The notes below the pieces were generated by a model. That model was not told the origin of the DNA. It searched no databases and was given only the letters and a program-made list of their open reading frames with translations. Positions 8,375 through 17,700 of a stretch of 64,000 nucleotides of DNA are shown piece by piece. The stretch covers positions 62,001 through 126,000 of the forward strand of contig NZ_KQ410724.1 of the NCBI RefSeq assembly GCF_001262505.1, in the 5' to 3' direction. Source of the stretch: Shinella sp. SUS2 (lineage in GTDB: Bacteria > Pseudomonadota > Alphaproteobacteria > Rhizobiales > Rhizobiaceae). Each line of letters starts with the position of its first letter. Position 1 is the first letter of the stretch. Position numbers and translations under genes: made by a program.

Positions 8375-9991
8375 ATGAAAAAAGACCGTATCTACCTTTT
8401 CGACACCACGCTGCGTGATGGCCAGCAGACGCCCGGCATCGACTTTTCCGTCGAGGACAAGATCGCCATTGCCGGCATGCTGGACGCGTTCGGCCTGGAC
8501 TATGTCGAGGGCGGCTATCCCGGGGCCAACCCGACGGATACGGCTTTCTTCTCGAAGAAGCGCACCGGCCGCGCGAAATTCGTCGCCTTCGGCATGACGA
8601 AACGCGCCGGCATTTCCGCCTCCAACGATCCGGGCCTTGCCGCGCTTCTCGACTCGAAGAGCGACGCGATCTGTCTTGTCGCCAAGAGCTGGGACTATCA
8701 TGTGCGCGTGGCGCTCGGCTGTTCCAACGAGGAGAACCTCGAGAGCATTGCCGAATCGGTCAAGGCCGTCGCCGCCTCCGGTCGCGAAGCCATGGTCGAC
8801 TGCGAGCATTTCTTCGACGGCTACAAGGCCAATCCGGCCTATGCGCTGGCCTGTGCCGCCACGGCCTATGCCTCCGGCGCCCGCTGGGTGGTGCTGTGCG
8901 ACACCAATGGCGGCACGCAGCCGTCAGAGGTGCAGGCGATCGTCCGGGCGGTGATCGCCGCCGGTGTGCCCGGCGACAATCTCGGCATCCACGCCCACAA
9001 CGACACGGGGCAGGCCGTTGCCAATTCGCTTGCCGCCGTCGAAGCCGGCGTGCGCCAGATCCAGGGTACGCTGAACGGCATCGGCGAGCGCTGCGGCAAT
9101 GCCAATCTGGTGACGCTCATCCCGACGCTGGCGCTGAAGGAGACCTATGCGACGCGCTTTTCGATCGGCATCGACACGGAGGACCTGACGGGCCTCACCA
9201 AGCTTGCCCATACCTTCGATGAATTGCTGAACCGTTCGCCGGACCATCAGGCGCCCTATGTCGGGGCTTCCGCCTTCGCCACCAAGGCCGGCATCCATGC
9301 CTCGGCGCTCCTGAAAGACCCGCGCACCTACGAACATGTGACGCCGGAAAGCGTCGGCAACCTGCGCAAGGTCATGGTGTCCGACCAGGGCGGCAAGGCG
9401 AACTTCATCAATGCGCTCAAGCTGCGCGGCATCACCGTGGGCAAGGATGACCCGAAGCTCGATCGTCTCATCCAGATCGTCAAGGAACGCGAGGCGACCG
9501 GGTATGCCTATGAGGGCGCGGATGCGAGCTTCGCGCTGCTGGCCTACCGCACGCTCGGCACGGTGCCGGAGTTTTTCCACGTCGAAAGCTTCCGCGTGAT
9601 GGTGGAGCGCCGCTACGACGCCAACGGCCAGCTCAAGACCGTCTCGGAGGCCGTGGTGCGCGTCGTCGTTGATGGCGAGACGATGATGTCCGTTGCCGAA
9701 GGTCACGGCCCGGTCAACGCGCTCGATCTCGCGCTGCGCAAGGACCTTGGCAAGTATCAGGCCGAGATCGCCGACCTGGAGCTGGCGGATTACAAGGTGC
9801 GTATCCTCAACGGCGGCACCGAGGCCATCACCCGCGTCCTGATCGAATCCACTGATGCCAGCGGCGCGCGCTGGTGGACGGTCGGGGTTTCCGACAACAT
9901 CATCGACGCGTCCTTCCAGGCCTTGATGGATTCCATCATCTACAAGCTCCTGAAGAACCGCGGGGAGGCGGGGCGGGTGGCCGCGGAGTAG
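8375..9991 (+). CDS. cimA: (R)-citramalate synthase
   Basis: 538 residues from the ATG at 8375, with GGGAGGG 6 bases upstream. It condenses acetyl-CoA and pyruvate to citramalate, giving a threonine-independent route to 2-oxobutyrate and isoleucine. The N-terminal DRE-TIM metallolyase barrel shows TTLRDGQQTPG at 11-21 (catalytic Arg14, Asp15) and the metal-binding HAHND at 206-210. The C-terminal part (about 385-530) is the LeuA-type regulatory dimer domain, suggesting feedback control. The length and the FSVEDK start separate it from LeuA and homocitrate synthase. The upstream repeat may affect its leader. Confidence 0.9.
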   Translation: MKKDRIYLFDTTLRDGQQTPGIDFSVEDKIAIAGMLDAFGLDYVEGGYPGANPTDTAFFSKKRTGRAKFVAFGMTKRAGISASNDPGLAALLDSKSDAICLVAKSWDYHVRVALGCSNEENLESIAESVKAVAASGREAMVDCEHFFDGYKANPAYALACAATAYASGARWVVLCDTNGGTQPSEVQAIVRAVIAAGVPGDNLGIHAHNDTGQAVANSLAAVEAGVRQIQGTLNGIGERCGNANLVTLIPTLALKETYATRFSIGIDTEDLTGLTKLAHTFDELLNRSPDHQAPYVGASAFATKAGIHASALLKDPRTYEHVTPESVGNLRKVMVSDQGGKANFINALKLRGITVGKDDPKLDRLIQIVKEREATGYAYEGADASFALLAYRTLGTVPEFFHVESFRVMVERRYDANGQLKTVSEAVVRVVVDGETMMSVAEGHGPVNALDLALRKDLGKYQAEIADLELADYKVRILNGGTEAITRVLIESTDASGARWWTVGVSDNIIDASFQALMDSIIYKLLKNRGEAGRVAAE

Positions 9992-10083
9992 CGGGGCGAG
10001 GTTCAGCGCCGCTCATCGTCCCTTCACCGGAATGAATTGGTGCATAACCTTCCTTTGGAGTATCCCGTCGAAAAATCCATGAA

Positions 10084-11046
10084 ATGACGGGATACCACGC
10101 CATGGCCGACGCTAAATCCACCAGCGGCCCCGAAACCGGCGATTCGCCGCGCGGTTTCGCCTTCGCCTTGACGGCCTACGTGTTCTGGGGGTTCCTGCCC
10201 TTCTTCATGAAGGCCGTCGCCCACATTCCCGCTGCCGAGGTGGTGGCGCACCGGATCGTCTGGTCGGTGCCGCTCGCCGGGCTGGTGCTGATCTGGCTCG
10301 GCCGCACCGCCGATATCAAGGTGGCGTTGCGCTCGCCGCGCATGCTCGCCATGGCGACGCTGACGGCGGTGCTGATCACCATCAACTGGGGCATCTATGT
10401 CTGGGCCATCGGCGCCGGCCGGGCCATCGAGACGGCCCTCGGTTATTACATCAACCCGCTTTTCTCGATCTTCCTCGGCGCCGTCCTCCTGAAGGAAAAA
10501 CTCGACCGGACGCAGATTCTGGCGATCGGGCTTGCGGCCTTGGCGGTGGGGATCCTTGCCTTCGACGCCGGCGGGCTGCCGTGGGTGTCCATCAGCCTCT
10601 GCATCTCCTGGGGCTTCTATGCCTTCTTCCGCAAGACGCTGCCGATCGGTCCGAATCAGGGTTTCTTCCTGGAGGTTCTGCTGTTGAGCGTGCCGGCGCT
10701 CGGCTATATTTTCTGGCTCGAATCCTCGGGGCAGGGCCATTTCGGTGATACCGGTGCCGCCGATGTTCTCTGGCTGCTCGCCTGCGGCGTCGTCACTGCC
10801 ATCCCGCTGATGATCTATGCCAATGGCGCCAAGCTGCTGCGCCTGTCCACCATCGGCATCATGCAGTACATCGCGCCGACGATGATCTTCTTCATCGCCG
10901 TCTTCGCCTTCAACGAACCTTTCGGCACGACGAAGCTCATCGCCTTCGCCTTCATCTGGGCCGCGCTTCTCCTCTATTCCAGCTCCATGCTACGGACGGC
11001 GCGGGCAAAGCGTCTTGCGGCCATGGAGCTCAAGCCGGCGGAATAG
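10084..11046 (+). CDS. rarD: EamA-family transporter RarD
   Basis: Up to 320 residues; an alternative ATG at 10102 gives 314. It has about ten predicted membrane helices in two EamA/DMT repeats. Family-typical segments are visible: FWGFLPFF near the first helix, VAHRIVWS, INWGIYVWAI and ETALGYYINPL. RarD proteins are inner-membrane permeases of the drug/metabolite superfamily; the name comes from a chloramphenicol phenotype in other bacteria and the natural substrate is not established. The following GNAT gene starts 3 bases after the stop, so the two are likely one transcription unit. Confidence 0.88.
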   Translation: MTGYHAMADAKSTSGPETGDSPRGFAFALTAYVFWGFLPFFMKAVAHIPAAEVVAHRIVWSVPLAGLVLIWLGRTADIKVALRSPRMLAMATLTAVLITINWGIYVWAIGAGRAIETALGYYINPLFSIFLGAVLLKEKLDRTQILAIGLAALAVGILAFDAGGLPWVSISLCISWGFYAFFRKTLPIGPNQGFFLEVLLLSVPALGYIFWLESSGQGHFGDTGAADVLWLLACGVVTAIPLMIYANGAKLLRLSTIGIMQYIAPTMIFFIAVFAFNEPFGTTKLIAFAFIWAALLLYSSSMLRTARAKRLAAMELKPAE

Positions 11047-11049
11047 ACG

Positions 11050-11568
11050 ATGGCCATTTTGCAGACGGCGCGTCTGACGCTCAGCCCTTGCCGGCCAGGC
11101 GACCGCGCGGACTTCATCGATCTGGAGCGTGATCCGGAGGTGATGCGCTTTTTGAACGGGGGATATGCCGTCGATCGGGAGACGGTCGCGCCGAACGCGA
11201 CCTTTCTGATGCCGACCGGCACGGAGCCCTATGTCTGGACAGCCCGTCGGACGGCCGATGGCGTCTTTGTCGGCTGGTTCTGCCTCTGGCCGGAAAGCGA
11301 GACGCTGGCCGAACTCGGCTACCGCCTGCATCGCATGAACTGGGGCCAGGGGCTGGCCGCAGAGGGGGCGGCAGCTCTCGTCGACTGGGGTTTTGAAACC
11401 GCCGGATACGAAAAGATCGTGGCGACGACGATGACCGTGAACCAGGCTTCGCGCCGCGTCATGGAAAAGATCGGCATGAGGCATGCGCGGACGGTTTCCG
11501 GCGATTTTCCCGATCCGGTCGCGGGCAGTGAGCACGGCGAAGTGTGGTACGAACTCGACCGCCCGTAA
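11050..11568 (+). CDS. GNAT-family N-acetyltransferase (RimJ/RimL-like)
   Basis: 172 residues. The opening LQTARLTLSPCRPGDRADF is the standard start of the Acetyltransf_3 (RimJ/RimL) subfamily. The acetyl-CoA loop is present as RMNWGQGLAAEGAAAL, and the later NQASRRVMEKIGM matches the conserved end of the fold. It transfers an acetyl group from acetyl-CoA to an amine; the acceptor is not predictable. It is 3 bases behind rarD and convergent with the LOG gene. Confidence 0.85.
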   Translation: MAILQTARLTLSPCRPGDRADFIDLERDPEVMRFLNGGYAVDRETVAPNATFLMPTGTEPYVWTARRTADGVFVGWFCLWPESETLAELGYRLHRMNWGQGLAAEGAAALVDWGFETAGYEKIVATTMTVNQASRRVMEKIGMRHARTVSGDFPDPVAGSEHGEVWYELDRP

Positions 11569-11580
11569 GGCGGGCTTCCG
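11559..11580 (+). terminator. Weak hairpin at the GNAT/LOG convergent junction
   Basis: CCGCC at 11559-11563 pairs with GGCGG at 11569-11573, spanning the GNAT stop codon and followed by GCTTCCGTTTCT. The stem is short and the T run interrupted, so termination is only possible. Confidence 0.3.
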
Positions 11581-11595
11581 TTTCTCTTGAGAAGA

Positions 11596-12216
11596 TCAGA
11601 GCCGGGCGATGATGTCGGCTTCGCCTTCGCGGTCGACCTGGCCGGCCCAATGGTCGACGAGCGCCGCGACGATCTCTTCCGGTTCGTCGATCACCATCGG
11701 CTGCACGAGATGGGCCGTGTGGATGAAGCCTTCGTCCGCCATGTGGCGGATGAGCTTGAGCATCGGGTCCCAGAAGCCGCCGATATTGGCGAAGACCATC
11801 GGCTTGCGGTGGCGGCCGAGCTGTGCCCAGGTCATCACCTCGACGATCTCCTCCAGTGTGCCGATGCCGCCCGGCAGCGCCACGAAAGCGTCGGCGCGCT
11901 CGAACATCTTGTGTTTGCGCTCGTGCATGTCAGGCGTGATGATCAGCTCGGAGAGCTGGCCGAGCGAATGGCGGGTGGCCTCCATATCCATGAGAAACTG
12001 CGGTATGATGCCGGTGACGCGGCCGCCATGCGAGAGCACGCCGCTGGCCACCGCCCCCATGATGCCTTTCGTGCCGCCGCCATAGACGAGGCGGAGATGG
12101 TTTTCGGCCATCGCCTTGCCGAGGCGTCGCCCGGCGGAGACATAGGTGGTTTCGCGGCCCGGCTGGGAGCCGCAGTAAACGCAGACGGATCGAATCGGCA
12201 GGGTTTGTTCGCTCAT
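11596..12216 (-). CDS. LOG-family protein (cytokinin riboside 5'-monophosphate phosphoribohydrolase type)
   Basis: 206 residues from the ATG at 12216; a longer upstream frame reads shadow-like sequence and is not used. The LOG signature PGGIGTLEE is at 115-123, preceded by the conserved ERKHKMFERAD stretch and the nucleotide-binding YGGGTKGIMG at 45-54. Enzymes of this family cleave N6-modified or plain AMP to the base and ribose 5-phosphate. In plant-associated bacteria they can release active cytokinins, but in most bacteria they act as nucleotide hydrolases. It is convergent with the GNAT gene and divergent from the LysM gene. Confidence 0.88.
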   Translation of the reverse strand: MSEQTLPIRSVCVYCGSQPGRETTYVSAGRRLGKAMAENHLRLVYGGGTKGIMGAVASGVLSHGGRVTGIIPQFLMDMEATRHSLGQLSELIITPDMHERKHKMFERADAFVALPGGIGTLEEIVEVMTWAQLGRHRKPMVFANIGGFWDPMLKLIRHMADEGFIHTAHLVQPMVIDEPEEIVAALVDHWAGQVDREGEADIIARL

Positions 12217-12375
12217 GACGGGATTCAGCCACCCGGCTGGCAGCCCGTCAAGGATAATGACGAAAAAGCGCGGGGCGGCGGCTCCGGAACGTCCCGGGAA
12301 CCTTGTGCAAAACATTGGGAATCGATAGCAATTTCAGGAGGGGACCCCCGGGAAACCGGGACAGAGAGAGAGTTG

Positions 12376-14739
12376 ATGATGAAGAACAAGACCGGTCTGG
12401 TGGCCTTGATCGTGCTGGCGGCGGCAACGCTGCTCATGGTTTTCTTCGTGCTGCCCAACATGAACAAGGACAAGCCGGCCGAAACCCCGGTCGCGAGCCT
12501 TACCAATACGACGACGCAAGGCGGCGGCGAGACCACGACGGCCGAGGGCAAGCAGGCCCGTCCGACGACGGGAACCGGCGAGGCAGCGACGGGTGGAGAA
12601 GCGACCGGCACGGGCTCTGCTGCCGGAAGCGAGAAGCCGGCCGATGCGACGACAGGCGAGGCTGCGACCGCGACCCAGGAGGTCGCCAAGGCGGAAACGA
12701 CGCCGGCCGATCCGGCCGCCGGCTGGGTCACGCCTGCCTTCGATCTCCTGCGCGTCGAGCCCGATGGTTCGACGGTGATCGCCGGCCGCGGCCAGCCGAA
12801 CACCAAGCTGGAGATCAAGAATGGCGAGACCGTCGTCGCGACGGCCGATATCGGCCCGTCCGGCGATTTCGCGGCCGTCTTCGATCAGCCGCTCTCGGCC
12901 GGCGACTATCAGCTCACCCTGAACACCAAGGACGACAAGGGCGTCTCGAAGACCTCGGACGAGGTGGCGACCGTCTCCGTGCCGAAGGATGCCGGCGGCG
13001 AGCTCCTGGCCATGGTCTCCAAGCCCGGCGAGGCGAGCCGCCTGATCACGGTGCCGGACACCGCGGACAAGGCTGCCGCTACCGCGGAAAAGACCATCGA
13101 CCAGCCAGCCGGCGAAACCGCCGCTGCCACCGATGCGGGCGCAGCCGGCACCGCGGGCGAACAGCCTGCCGGGACGGAAACGGCCGGGACGAGCGGCGGC
13201 AATGCGGCAGCCACGGGCGAAACCGCCACGGCCGCTGCGACGGAGACGGCGGGTGCAGCCGGCAGCGCGGCGACGGAAACGGCGGCCAAGCCCCAGGCCC
13301 GTGTTTCGGCCGTCGAGCTGGAAGGCGAGCGCATGTTCATTGCCGGCACGGCTAAGCCGGGCGCGCTTGTGCGTATCTATGCCGACGACACGCTCGTCGG
13401 CGAGGCGAAGGCGGATGATCAGGGCCGCTACGTGGCCGATGGCAAGATCGACCTGTCGGTCGGCCGCCACACCGTCCGCGCCGACGTGATGAGCCCGGAT
13501 GGCAGCAAGGTCGAATTCCGCGCTTCCGTTCCGTTCGATCGGCCGGAAGGCGAACAGGTCGCCGTTGTCGCGCAGGAGAATGCCACCGGCGATACCGCCC
13601 CGGCGCTCGGCCTCATCGGCGGCGGCACGTTCGACAAGCTGCGCACCGAGGCCGACAAGGCGCTGGCGCTGCTCAAGGGCCTCTATGCCGATGGCCGCCT
13701 GCCGACCGTCGAGGAGCTGGCGGCTGCCCGGTCCGCGACGGAGATCGCGCTGAAGTCGCTATCGGAGTTCAAGCCCGGCCCGGAAGAGGGCGATGCGGCC
13801 CGCGACATGGCCGCCAAGGCCTCGGCCGCTGCGGCCACGGCGCTCGCCCGCCTCCAGGCCCTGCCGAAGGACGCTGCCGCTGTCGGCGGTGCTCTCGGCT
13901 CGATCGAGACGGCCGTTGCCGATGCGCTGGCTCCGGCCATCGAGAAGGCGGAGGCCGTGGTCGGCGCGGCGTCGGCCGCGGCGGACAGCTCCATCGAGGC
14001 GCTGGCCGGCCAGGCGACGGCGCTCCAGCAGCAGTTCGTTGCGCTGTTCTCCAACGGCCGAAATGCGACGTCGGCGGAAATCCAGACCGCCCGCACCGCG
14101 CTTGAGGGCGCCCTCAAGGGCATCACCGGCTTCACGCCCCCGGCGGGCACGGCCGCGGATGTGACGGCGGCCATCGAAAAGCTGAAGGGCTGGGCCTCGA
14201 CCGCGCTCGACCGCTTCGCCGCGGTTCCGGCCGGCGCCGGCAAGGAGGCCTATCAGCAGGCGCTCGTGGCGCTGGAAGGCATGCCCTCGCTGACGGCCGC
14301 CGCCAACGCCGTTGCGTCGGGCAGCGAAGCGGTGGGCGGTGCGCCGGTTGCCGACGCTGCGAGCCCGGCGGAGGAAACCACGACGGCCGGCGGCACCGCG
14401 GCTGCGACCGGCAGCGAGAGCGGCACCGCCACCTCGGGTGAAGCCGCCGCAACGGGCAGCGGGCAGGCGGTTGCCGAGGAGCCGGAAACGGTCGAGCAGG
14501 CGCCGCTGCAGCAGAGCAAGACCTCGGTCATCATCCGCCGCGGCGACACGCTCTGGCAGATCTCCCGCCGCATCTACGGCAAGGGTGTACGCTACACGAC
14601 GATCTACCTCGCCAACGAGGACCAGATCACCGATCCGGACCGCATCATCCCCGGCCAGGTCTTCGGCGTGCCGGACAAGACGGTGGAAAGCGATGCGGAG
14701 GCGGAAGAGCTGCACCGCAAGCGCGTTCGCGGCAATTGA
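12376..14739 (+). CDS. Large membrane-anchored LysM protein with Ig-like repeats
   Basis: 787 residues from the first of two adjacent ATGs (12376, 12379). Residues about 7-28 are one hydrophobic anchor with a short positive N-terminus, so the bulk is predicted to be periplasmic. Order: Thr/Gly/Glu/Ala-rich linker (35-115), a beta-rich Ig-like module (about 117-210), a second Ala/Thr linker (245-310), a second related module (about 312-395, starting VSAVELEGERMFIAGTAKPG), an Ala-rich helical region (430-640), another linker, and a C-terminal LysM domain (717-766, RRGDTLWQISRRIYG) for peptidoglycan binding. It ends in a basic tail. Function unknown; a spacer linking inner membrane and cell wall is plausible. 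A strong terminator follows at 14837. Confidence 0.8.
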   Translation: MMKNKTGLVALIVLAAATLLMVFFVLPNMNKDKPAETPVASLTNTTTQGGGETTTAEGKQARPTTGTGEAATGGEATGTGSAAGSEKPADATTGEAATATQEVAKAETTPADPAAGWVTPAFDLLRVEPDGSTVIAGRGQPNTKLEIKNGETVVATADIGPSGDFAAVFDQPLSAGDYQLTLNTKDDKGVSKTSDEVATVSVPKDAGGELLAMVSKPGEASRLITVPDTADKAAATAEKTIDQPAGETAAATDAGAAGTAGEQPAGTETAGTSGGNAAATGETATAAATETAGAAGSAATETAAKPQARVSAVELEGERMFIAGTAKPGALVRIYADDTLVGEAKADDQGRYVADGKIDLSVGRHTVRADVMSPDGSKVEFRASVPFDRPEGEQVAVVAQENATGDTAPALGLIGGGTFDKLRTEADKALALLKGLYADGRLPTVEELAAARSATEIALKSLSEFKPGPEEGDAARDMAAKASAAAATALARLQALPKDAAAVGGALGSIETAVADALAPAIEKAEAVVGAASAAADSSIEALAGQATALQQQFVALFSNGRNATSAEIQTARTALEGALKGITGFTPPAGTAADVTAAIEKLKGWASTALDRFAAVPAGAGKEAYQQALVALEGMPSLTAAANAVASGSEAVGGAPVADAASPAEETTTAGGTAAATGSESGTATSGEAAATGSGQAVAEEPETVEQAPLQQSKTSVIIRRGDTLWQISRRIYGKGVRYTTIYLANEDQITDPDRIIPGQVFGVPDKTVESDAEAEELHRKRVRGN

Positions 14740-14836
14740 TCCCTCGCAGGTCCGGCAGGGCGGAGTTTGCCGGACTTGCACAAGGACAATTTTCCTCCGG
14801 CCGTTGCGAAGCGGCCGGCAAGGACCTATCTCCCCG

Positions 14837-14867
14837 ATGCGGCGCCCCTACCGGGCGCCGCATTTTC
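14837..14867 (+). terminator. Rho-independent terminator after the LysM gene
   Basis: A perfect 11-base-pair stem: ATGCGGCGCCC at 14837-14847 and GGGCGCCGCAT at 14853-14863, with a 5-base loop, then TTTTC. It lies between the LysM stop and the GTG of the ABC exporter, which supports the later start chosen for that gene. Confidence 0.85.
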
Positions 14868-14928
14868 ATTCGGCAAGTCCGGCAAGAAACGAAGACCGGG
14901 GCGTGACGGCGACCCGGCGGAGGCCAGC

Positions 14929-16824
14929 GTGGCGAGAACGACGAAAAAGACGGTTTCGGCCGACAGCAGCAATCCCCTCCACACGCTGGTGAACCTCTGG
15001 CCCTATATGTGGCCTTCCGACCGGCCCGACCTGAAGATGCGCGTCGTCTGGGCGTCCGTCTTCCTGCTCGCCTCGAAAATCGTGTTGCTGCTGGTTCCCT
15101 ACTTCTTCAAGTGGGCAACGGATGCGCTGAACGGCAAGGCGGATGCCGTCTCGCTTCTGCCGACCTTCCTGCTTGGCGCCGTCATGCTGGTGCTTGCCTA
15201 CAACGGTGCGCGCATCCTGCAGGCCGGCCTCAACCAGCTGCGCGACGCGCTGTTTGCCAGCGTCGGGCAATATGCCGTGCGCCAGCTCGCCTACCGCACC
15301 TTCGTGCACCTGCACCGCCTGTCGCTGCGCTTCCATCTGGAGCGGCGCACCGGCGGCCTGTCGCGCGTCATCGAGCGCGGCACCAAGGGCATCGAGACGA
15401 TCGTGCGCTTCACGATCCTCAACAGCGTGCCGACCTTCATCGAGTTCCTGCTCACCGCCGCCATCTTCTGGTGGGGTTACGGGCTGCAGTATCTTCTCGT
15501 CACGGCCGTCACTGTCTGTCTCTACATCTGGTTCACGGTGCGTGCGAGCGACTGGCGCATCTCGATCCGCCGCTCGATGAACGACAGCGACACCGAAGCC
15601 AACACCAAGGCGATCGACTCGCTGCTCAACTTCGAGACGGTCAAGTATTTCGGCAACGAGGAGATGGAGGCGCGCCGCTTCGACCAGTCCATGGCGCGCT
15701 ACGAGAAGGCGGCGACCCAGGTCTGGACCTCGCTCGGCTGGCTCAATTTCGGCCAGGCGCTGATCTTCGGTGTCGGCATGGCGGTCATGATGGCGATGTC
15801 GGCGCTTGCCGTGCAGCGCGGCGAGCAGACGGTCGGCGATTTCGTCTTCATCAACGCCATGCTGATCCAGCTCGCCATCCCGCTCAACTTCATCGGCTTC
15901 GTCTACCGCGAAATCCGCCAGGGCCTGACGGATATCGAACAGATGTTCGATCTGCTCGAAGTGGAGGAAGAGGTACAGGACAAGCCCGGTGCCAAGGACC
16001 TCATCATCGCCGATGGCGCGATCTCCTTCAGGGACGTGCATTTTTCCTATGATCCGGCGCGGCCGATCCTCAAGGGCGTCTCCTTCGATGTTCCCGCCGG
16101 CAAGACCGTCGCCGTCGTCGGCCCGTCCGGAGCAGGGAAGTCGACGCTCTCGCGGCTGCTCTATCGTTTCTACGACGTGCAGGAGGGCGCGATCACCATC
16201 GACGGGCAGGATGTGCGCGATGTCACGCAGAAGAGCCTGCGCTCGGTGATCGGCATGGTGCCGCAGGATACCGTGCTCTTTAATGACACGATCGCTTACA
16301 ACATCCGCTACGGCCGACCTGGCGCCAGCGACGAGGAGGTCACCGCCGCCGCTGAGGCGGCGCAGATCGGCCCCTTCATCCGCCACTTGCCGGAAGGCTT
16401 CAAGGCGATGGTCGGCGAGCGTGGACTGAAACTCTCCGGCGGCGAGAAGCAGCGCGTCGCCATCGCCCGCACCATCCTGAAGAGCCCGCCGATCCTCATT
16501 CTCGACGAGGCGACCTCGGCGCTCGACACCCGTACGGAGCAGGAAATCCAGGCGGCACTCGACGTCGTCTCGAAGAACCGCACCACGCTCGTCATCGCAC
16601 ACCGCCTCTCCACCGTCATCGCGGCGGACGAGATCATCGTGCTGAAGGACGGCGGCATTGCCGAACGCGGCACGCATGGCGAATTGATGCAGCGCGACGA
16701 CGGCCTCTACGCCTCCATGTGGAACCGCCAGCGCGAGGCCGTGCAGGCCGAGGAGCGCCTGAAGCAGGTGCGCGAAAGCGACGAACTCGGTATTATCGTG
16801 CGCGGTGCGCCCGCCGCGGAGTGA
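14929..16824 (+). CDS. atm1: Atm1-type ABC exporter (ABCB7/HMT1 class half-transporter)
   Basis: 631 residues from a GTG with GGAGG 5 bases upstream. An upstream ATG at 14767 is rejected because a strong terminator lies inside that extension. The membrane domain (about residues 40-330, six helices) contains the conserved NFETVKYFGNE segment of mitochondrial Atm1 and bacterial homologues. The ATPase domain has Walker [10 protein letters not shown] at 398-406, signature LSGGE at 502-506 and Walker B Asp526-Glu527 followed by the H-loop (IAHRLST). Bacterial relatives export glutathione conjugates, including with heavy metals, across the inner membrane. The protein works as a homodimer. Confidence 0.9.
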   Translation: MARTTKKTVSADSSNPLHTLVNLWPYMWPSDRPDLKMRVVWASVFLLASKIVLLLVPYFFKWATDALNGKADAVSLLPTFLLGAVMLVLAYNGARILQAGLNQLRDALFASVGQYAVRQLAYRTFVHLHRLSLRFHLERRTGGLSRVIERGTKGIETIVRFTILNSVPTFIEFLLTAAIFWWGYGLQYLLVTAVTVCLYIWFTVRASDWRISIRRSMNDSDTEANTKAIDSLLNFETVKYFGNEEMEARRFDQSMARYEKAATQVWTSLGWLNFGQALIFGVGMAVMMAMSALAVQRGEQTVGDFVFINAMLIQLAIPLNFIGFVYREIRQGLTDIEQMFDLLEVEEEVQDKPGAKDLIIADGAISFRDVHFSYDPARPILKGVSFDVPAGKTVAVVGPSGAGKSTLSRLLYRFYDVQEGAITIDGQDVRDVTQKSLRSVIGMVPQDTVLFNDTIAYNIRYGRPGASDEEVTAAAEAAQIGPFIRHLPEGFKAMVGERGLKLSGGEKQRVAIARTILKSPPILILDEATSALDTRTEQEIQAALDVVSKNRTTLVIAHRLSTVIAADEIIVLKDGGIAERGTHGELMQRDDGLYASMWNRQREAVQAEERLKQVRESDELGIIVRGAPAAE

Positions 16825-17472
16825 TCACGCTCCCGGCGCGGCGAAGAGGATCAGGTTGCCGTCCGGATCGAGGAGGATGAAGGTCCGCGCCCCCCAGGGC
16901 TCCGTCCGGAGCGTTTTGTGGAACGCGACGCCGGCCGCCTGATAGTCGAGGAAAAGCGCCTTGATCTCCGCCGCGCTGTCGAGCGTGATCGAGGCCGAAA
17001 GCAGTTCTTCCCGTTGGCGGATGTCTCCGACGAAGACGGGCTCGTGCACCAGTCGCAGGCAGAGCCGTGCCCGGTCACGCACAACGACCCCGTAGAATGG
17101 CGGGTCGCCATAGGCGAAATCGACGGCAAAGCCGAGTTTTTCCGTAAAGAAGGCGAGGGAGGCGGCGAAATCGGCGACGTAGAGGATCGGCTCCGCTCCG
17201 CTGAGGATCGGGCCTTGCTGCATGCTTTCGGTCGTGCTGTTCATGATGGGGGCTCCTGTTCTGAGCGCCTGCCAGTCCGCAAACCCGTTCTGACGGGCGA
17301 CGAGCGCCTGCGCATCGGCAAGCGAGAATGCGGCGTCGAGCACCTCCCGATCGGTCAGATCCCGGAAAGCGGGCAGACCGGCGCGGATGATCGCGGCCAC
17401 CGGGTGGTGTCGTTCACGATGCCAGCGCAGGAACTGCTTGGCCTGCTTGCGGAGGTTTTCGATGTTCGGCAT
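16825..17472 (-). CDS. Glyoxalase superfamily protein with N-terminal helical domain
   Basis: 215 residues from the ATG of MPNIENLRKQ. Residues 1-75 form a helical domain (QAKQFLRWHRERHHPVAA, ending FADWQALR) of the kind Pfam lists as Glyoxalase_8; it also appears in front of ankyrin-like proteins. Residues about 88-215 are a vicinal-oxygen-chelate domain with the PILYVADFAASLAFFTEKLGF opening and a LLDPDGNLILF end. Most VOC members bind a metal and act on small electrophiles or antibiotics; no substrate is evident. It is convergent with the ABC exporter, stop to stop. Confidence 0.82.
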   Translation of the reverse strand: MPNIENLRKQAKQFLRWHRERHHPVAAIIRAGLPAFRDLTDREVLDAAFSLADAQALVARQNGFADWQALRTGAPIMNSTTESMQQGPILSGAEPILYVADFAASLAFFTEKLGFAVDFAYGDPPFYGVVVRDRARLCLRLVHEPVFVGDIRQREELLSASITLDSAAEIKALFLDYQAAGVAFHKTLRTEPWGARTFILLDPDGNLILFAAPGA

Positions 17473-17561
17473 GGGCGCTGCTACGGTTTCGGTCGTAGGT
17501 GGGCATTGCCCCTTCGGCTCCCGCCGATGCGCCCTACAGCAACACGGAAAGTGTGCCCGCA

Positions 17562-17590
17562 CCGCCCGGCGGTTGTCAACCGCAGGGCGG
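17562..17590 (+). other. Interrupted hairpin in the region before psd
   Basis: CCGCCC pairs with GGGCGG and, after a 2-by-2 internal loop, CGGTT pairs with AACCG around a GTC loop. It lies in the 275-base region between the glyoxalase start and psd. It is not followed by a T run. Role unknown. Confidence 0.4.
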
Positions 17591-17700
17591 GAAGGCACGG
17601 TATCGGACGGTTGAGAACCGCACTTGCACCTGGTGGGTCGGGCACCGGAGAGGGCCGTGCGCCTGGGGGCTAATCGCCACGCCGCATTGCCCCCATCGCC

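Noticed and set aside
11587..12375. Apparent N-terminal extension of the LysM protein
   Set aside because: The extension is antisense to the LOG gene, which has a clear catalytic motif. The ATG at 12376 begins a normal positive-then-hydrophobic N-terminus.
14767..14928. Upstream start for the Atm1-type exporter
   Set aside because: A perfect terminator hairpin lies inside the extension, and a GTG with GGAGG fits better.
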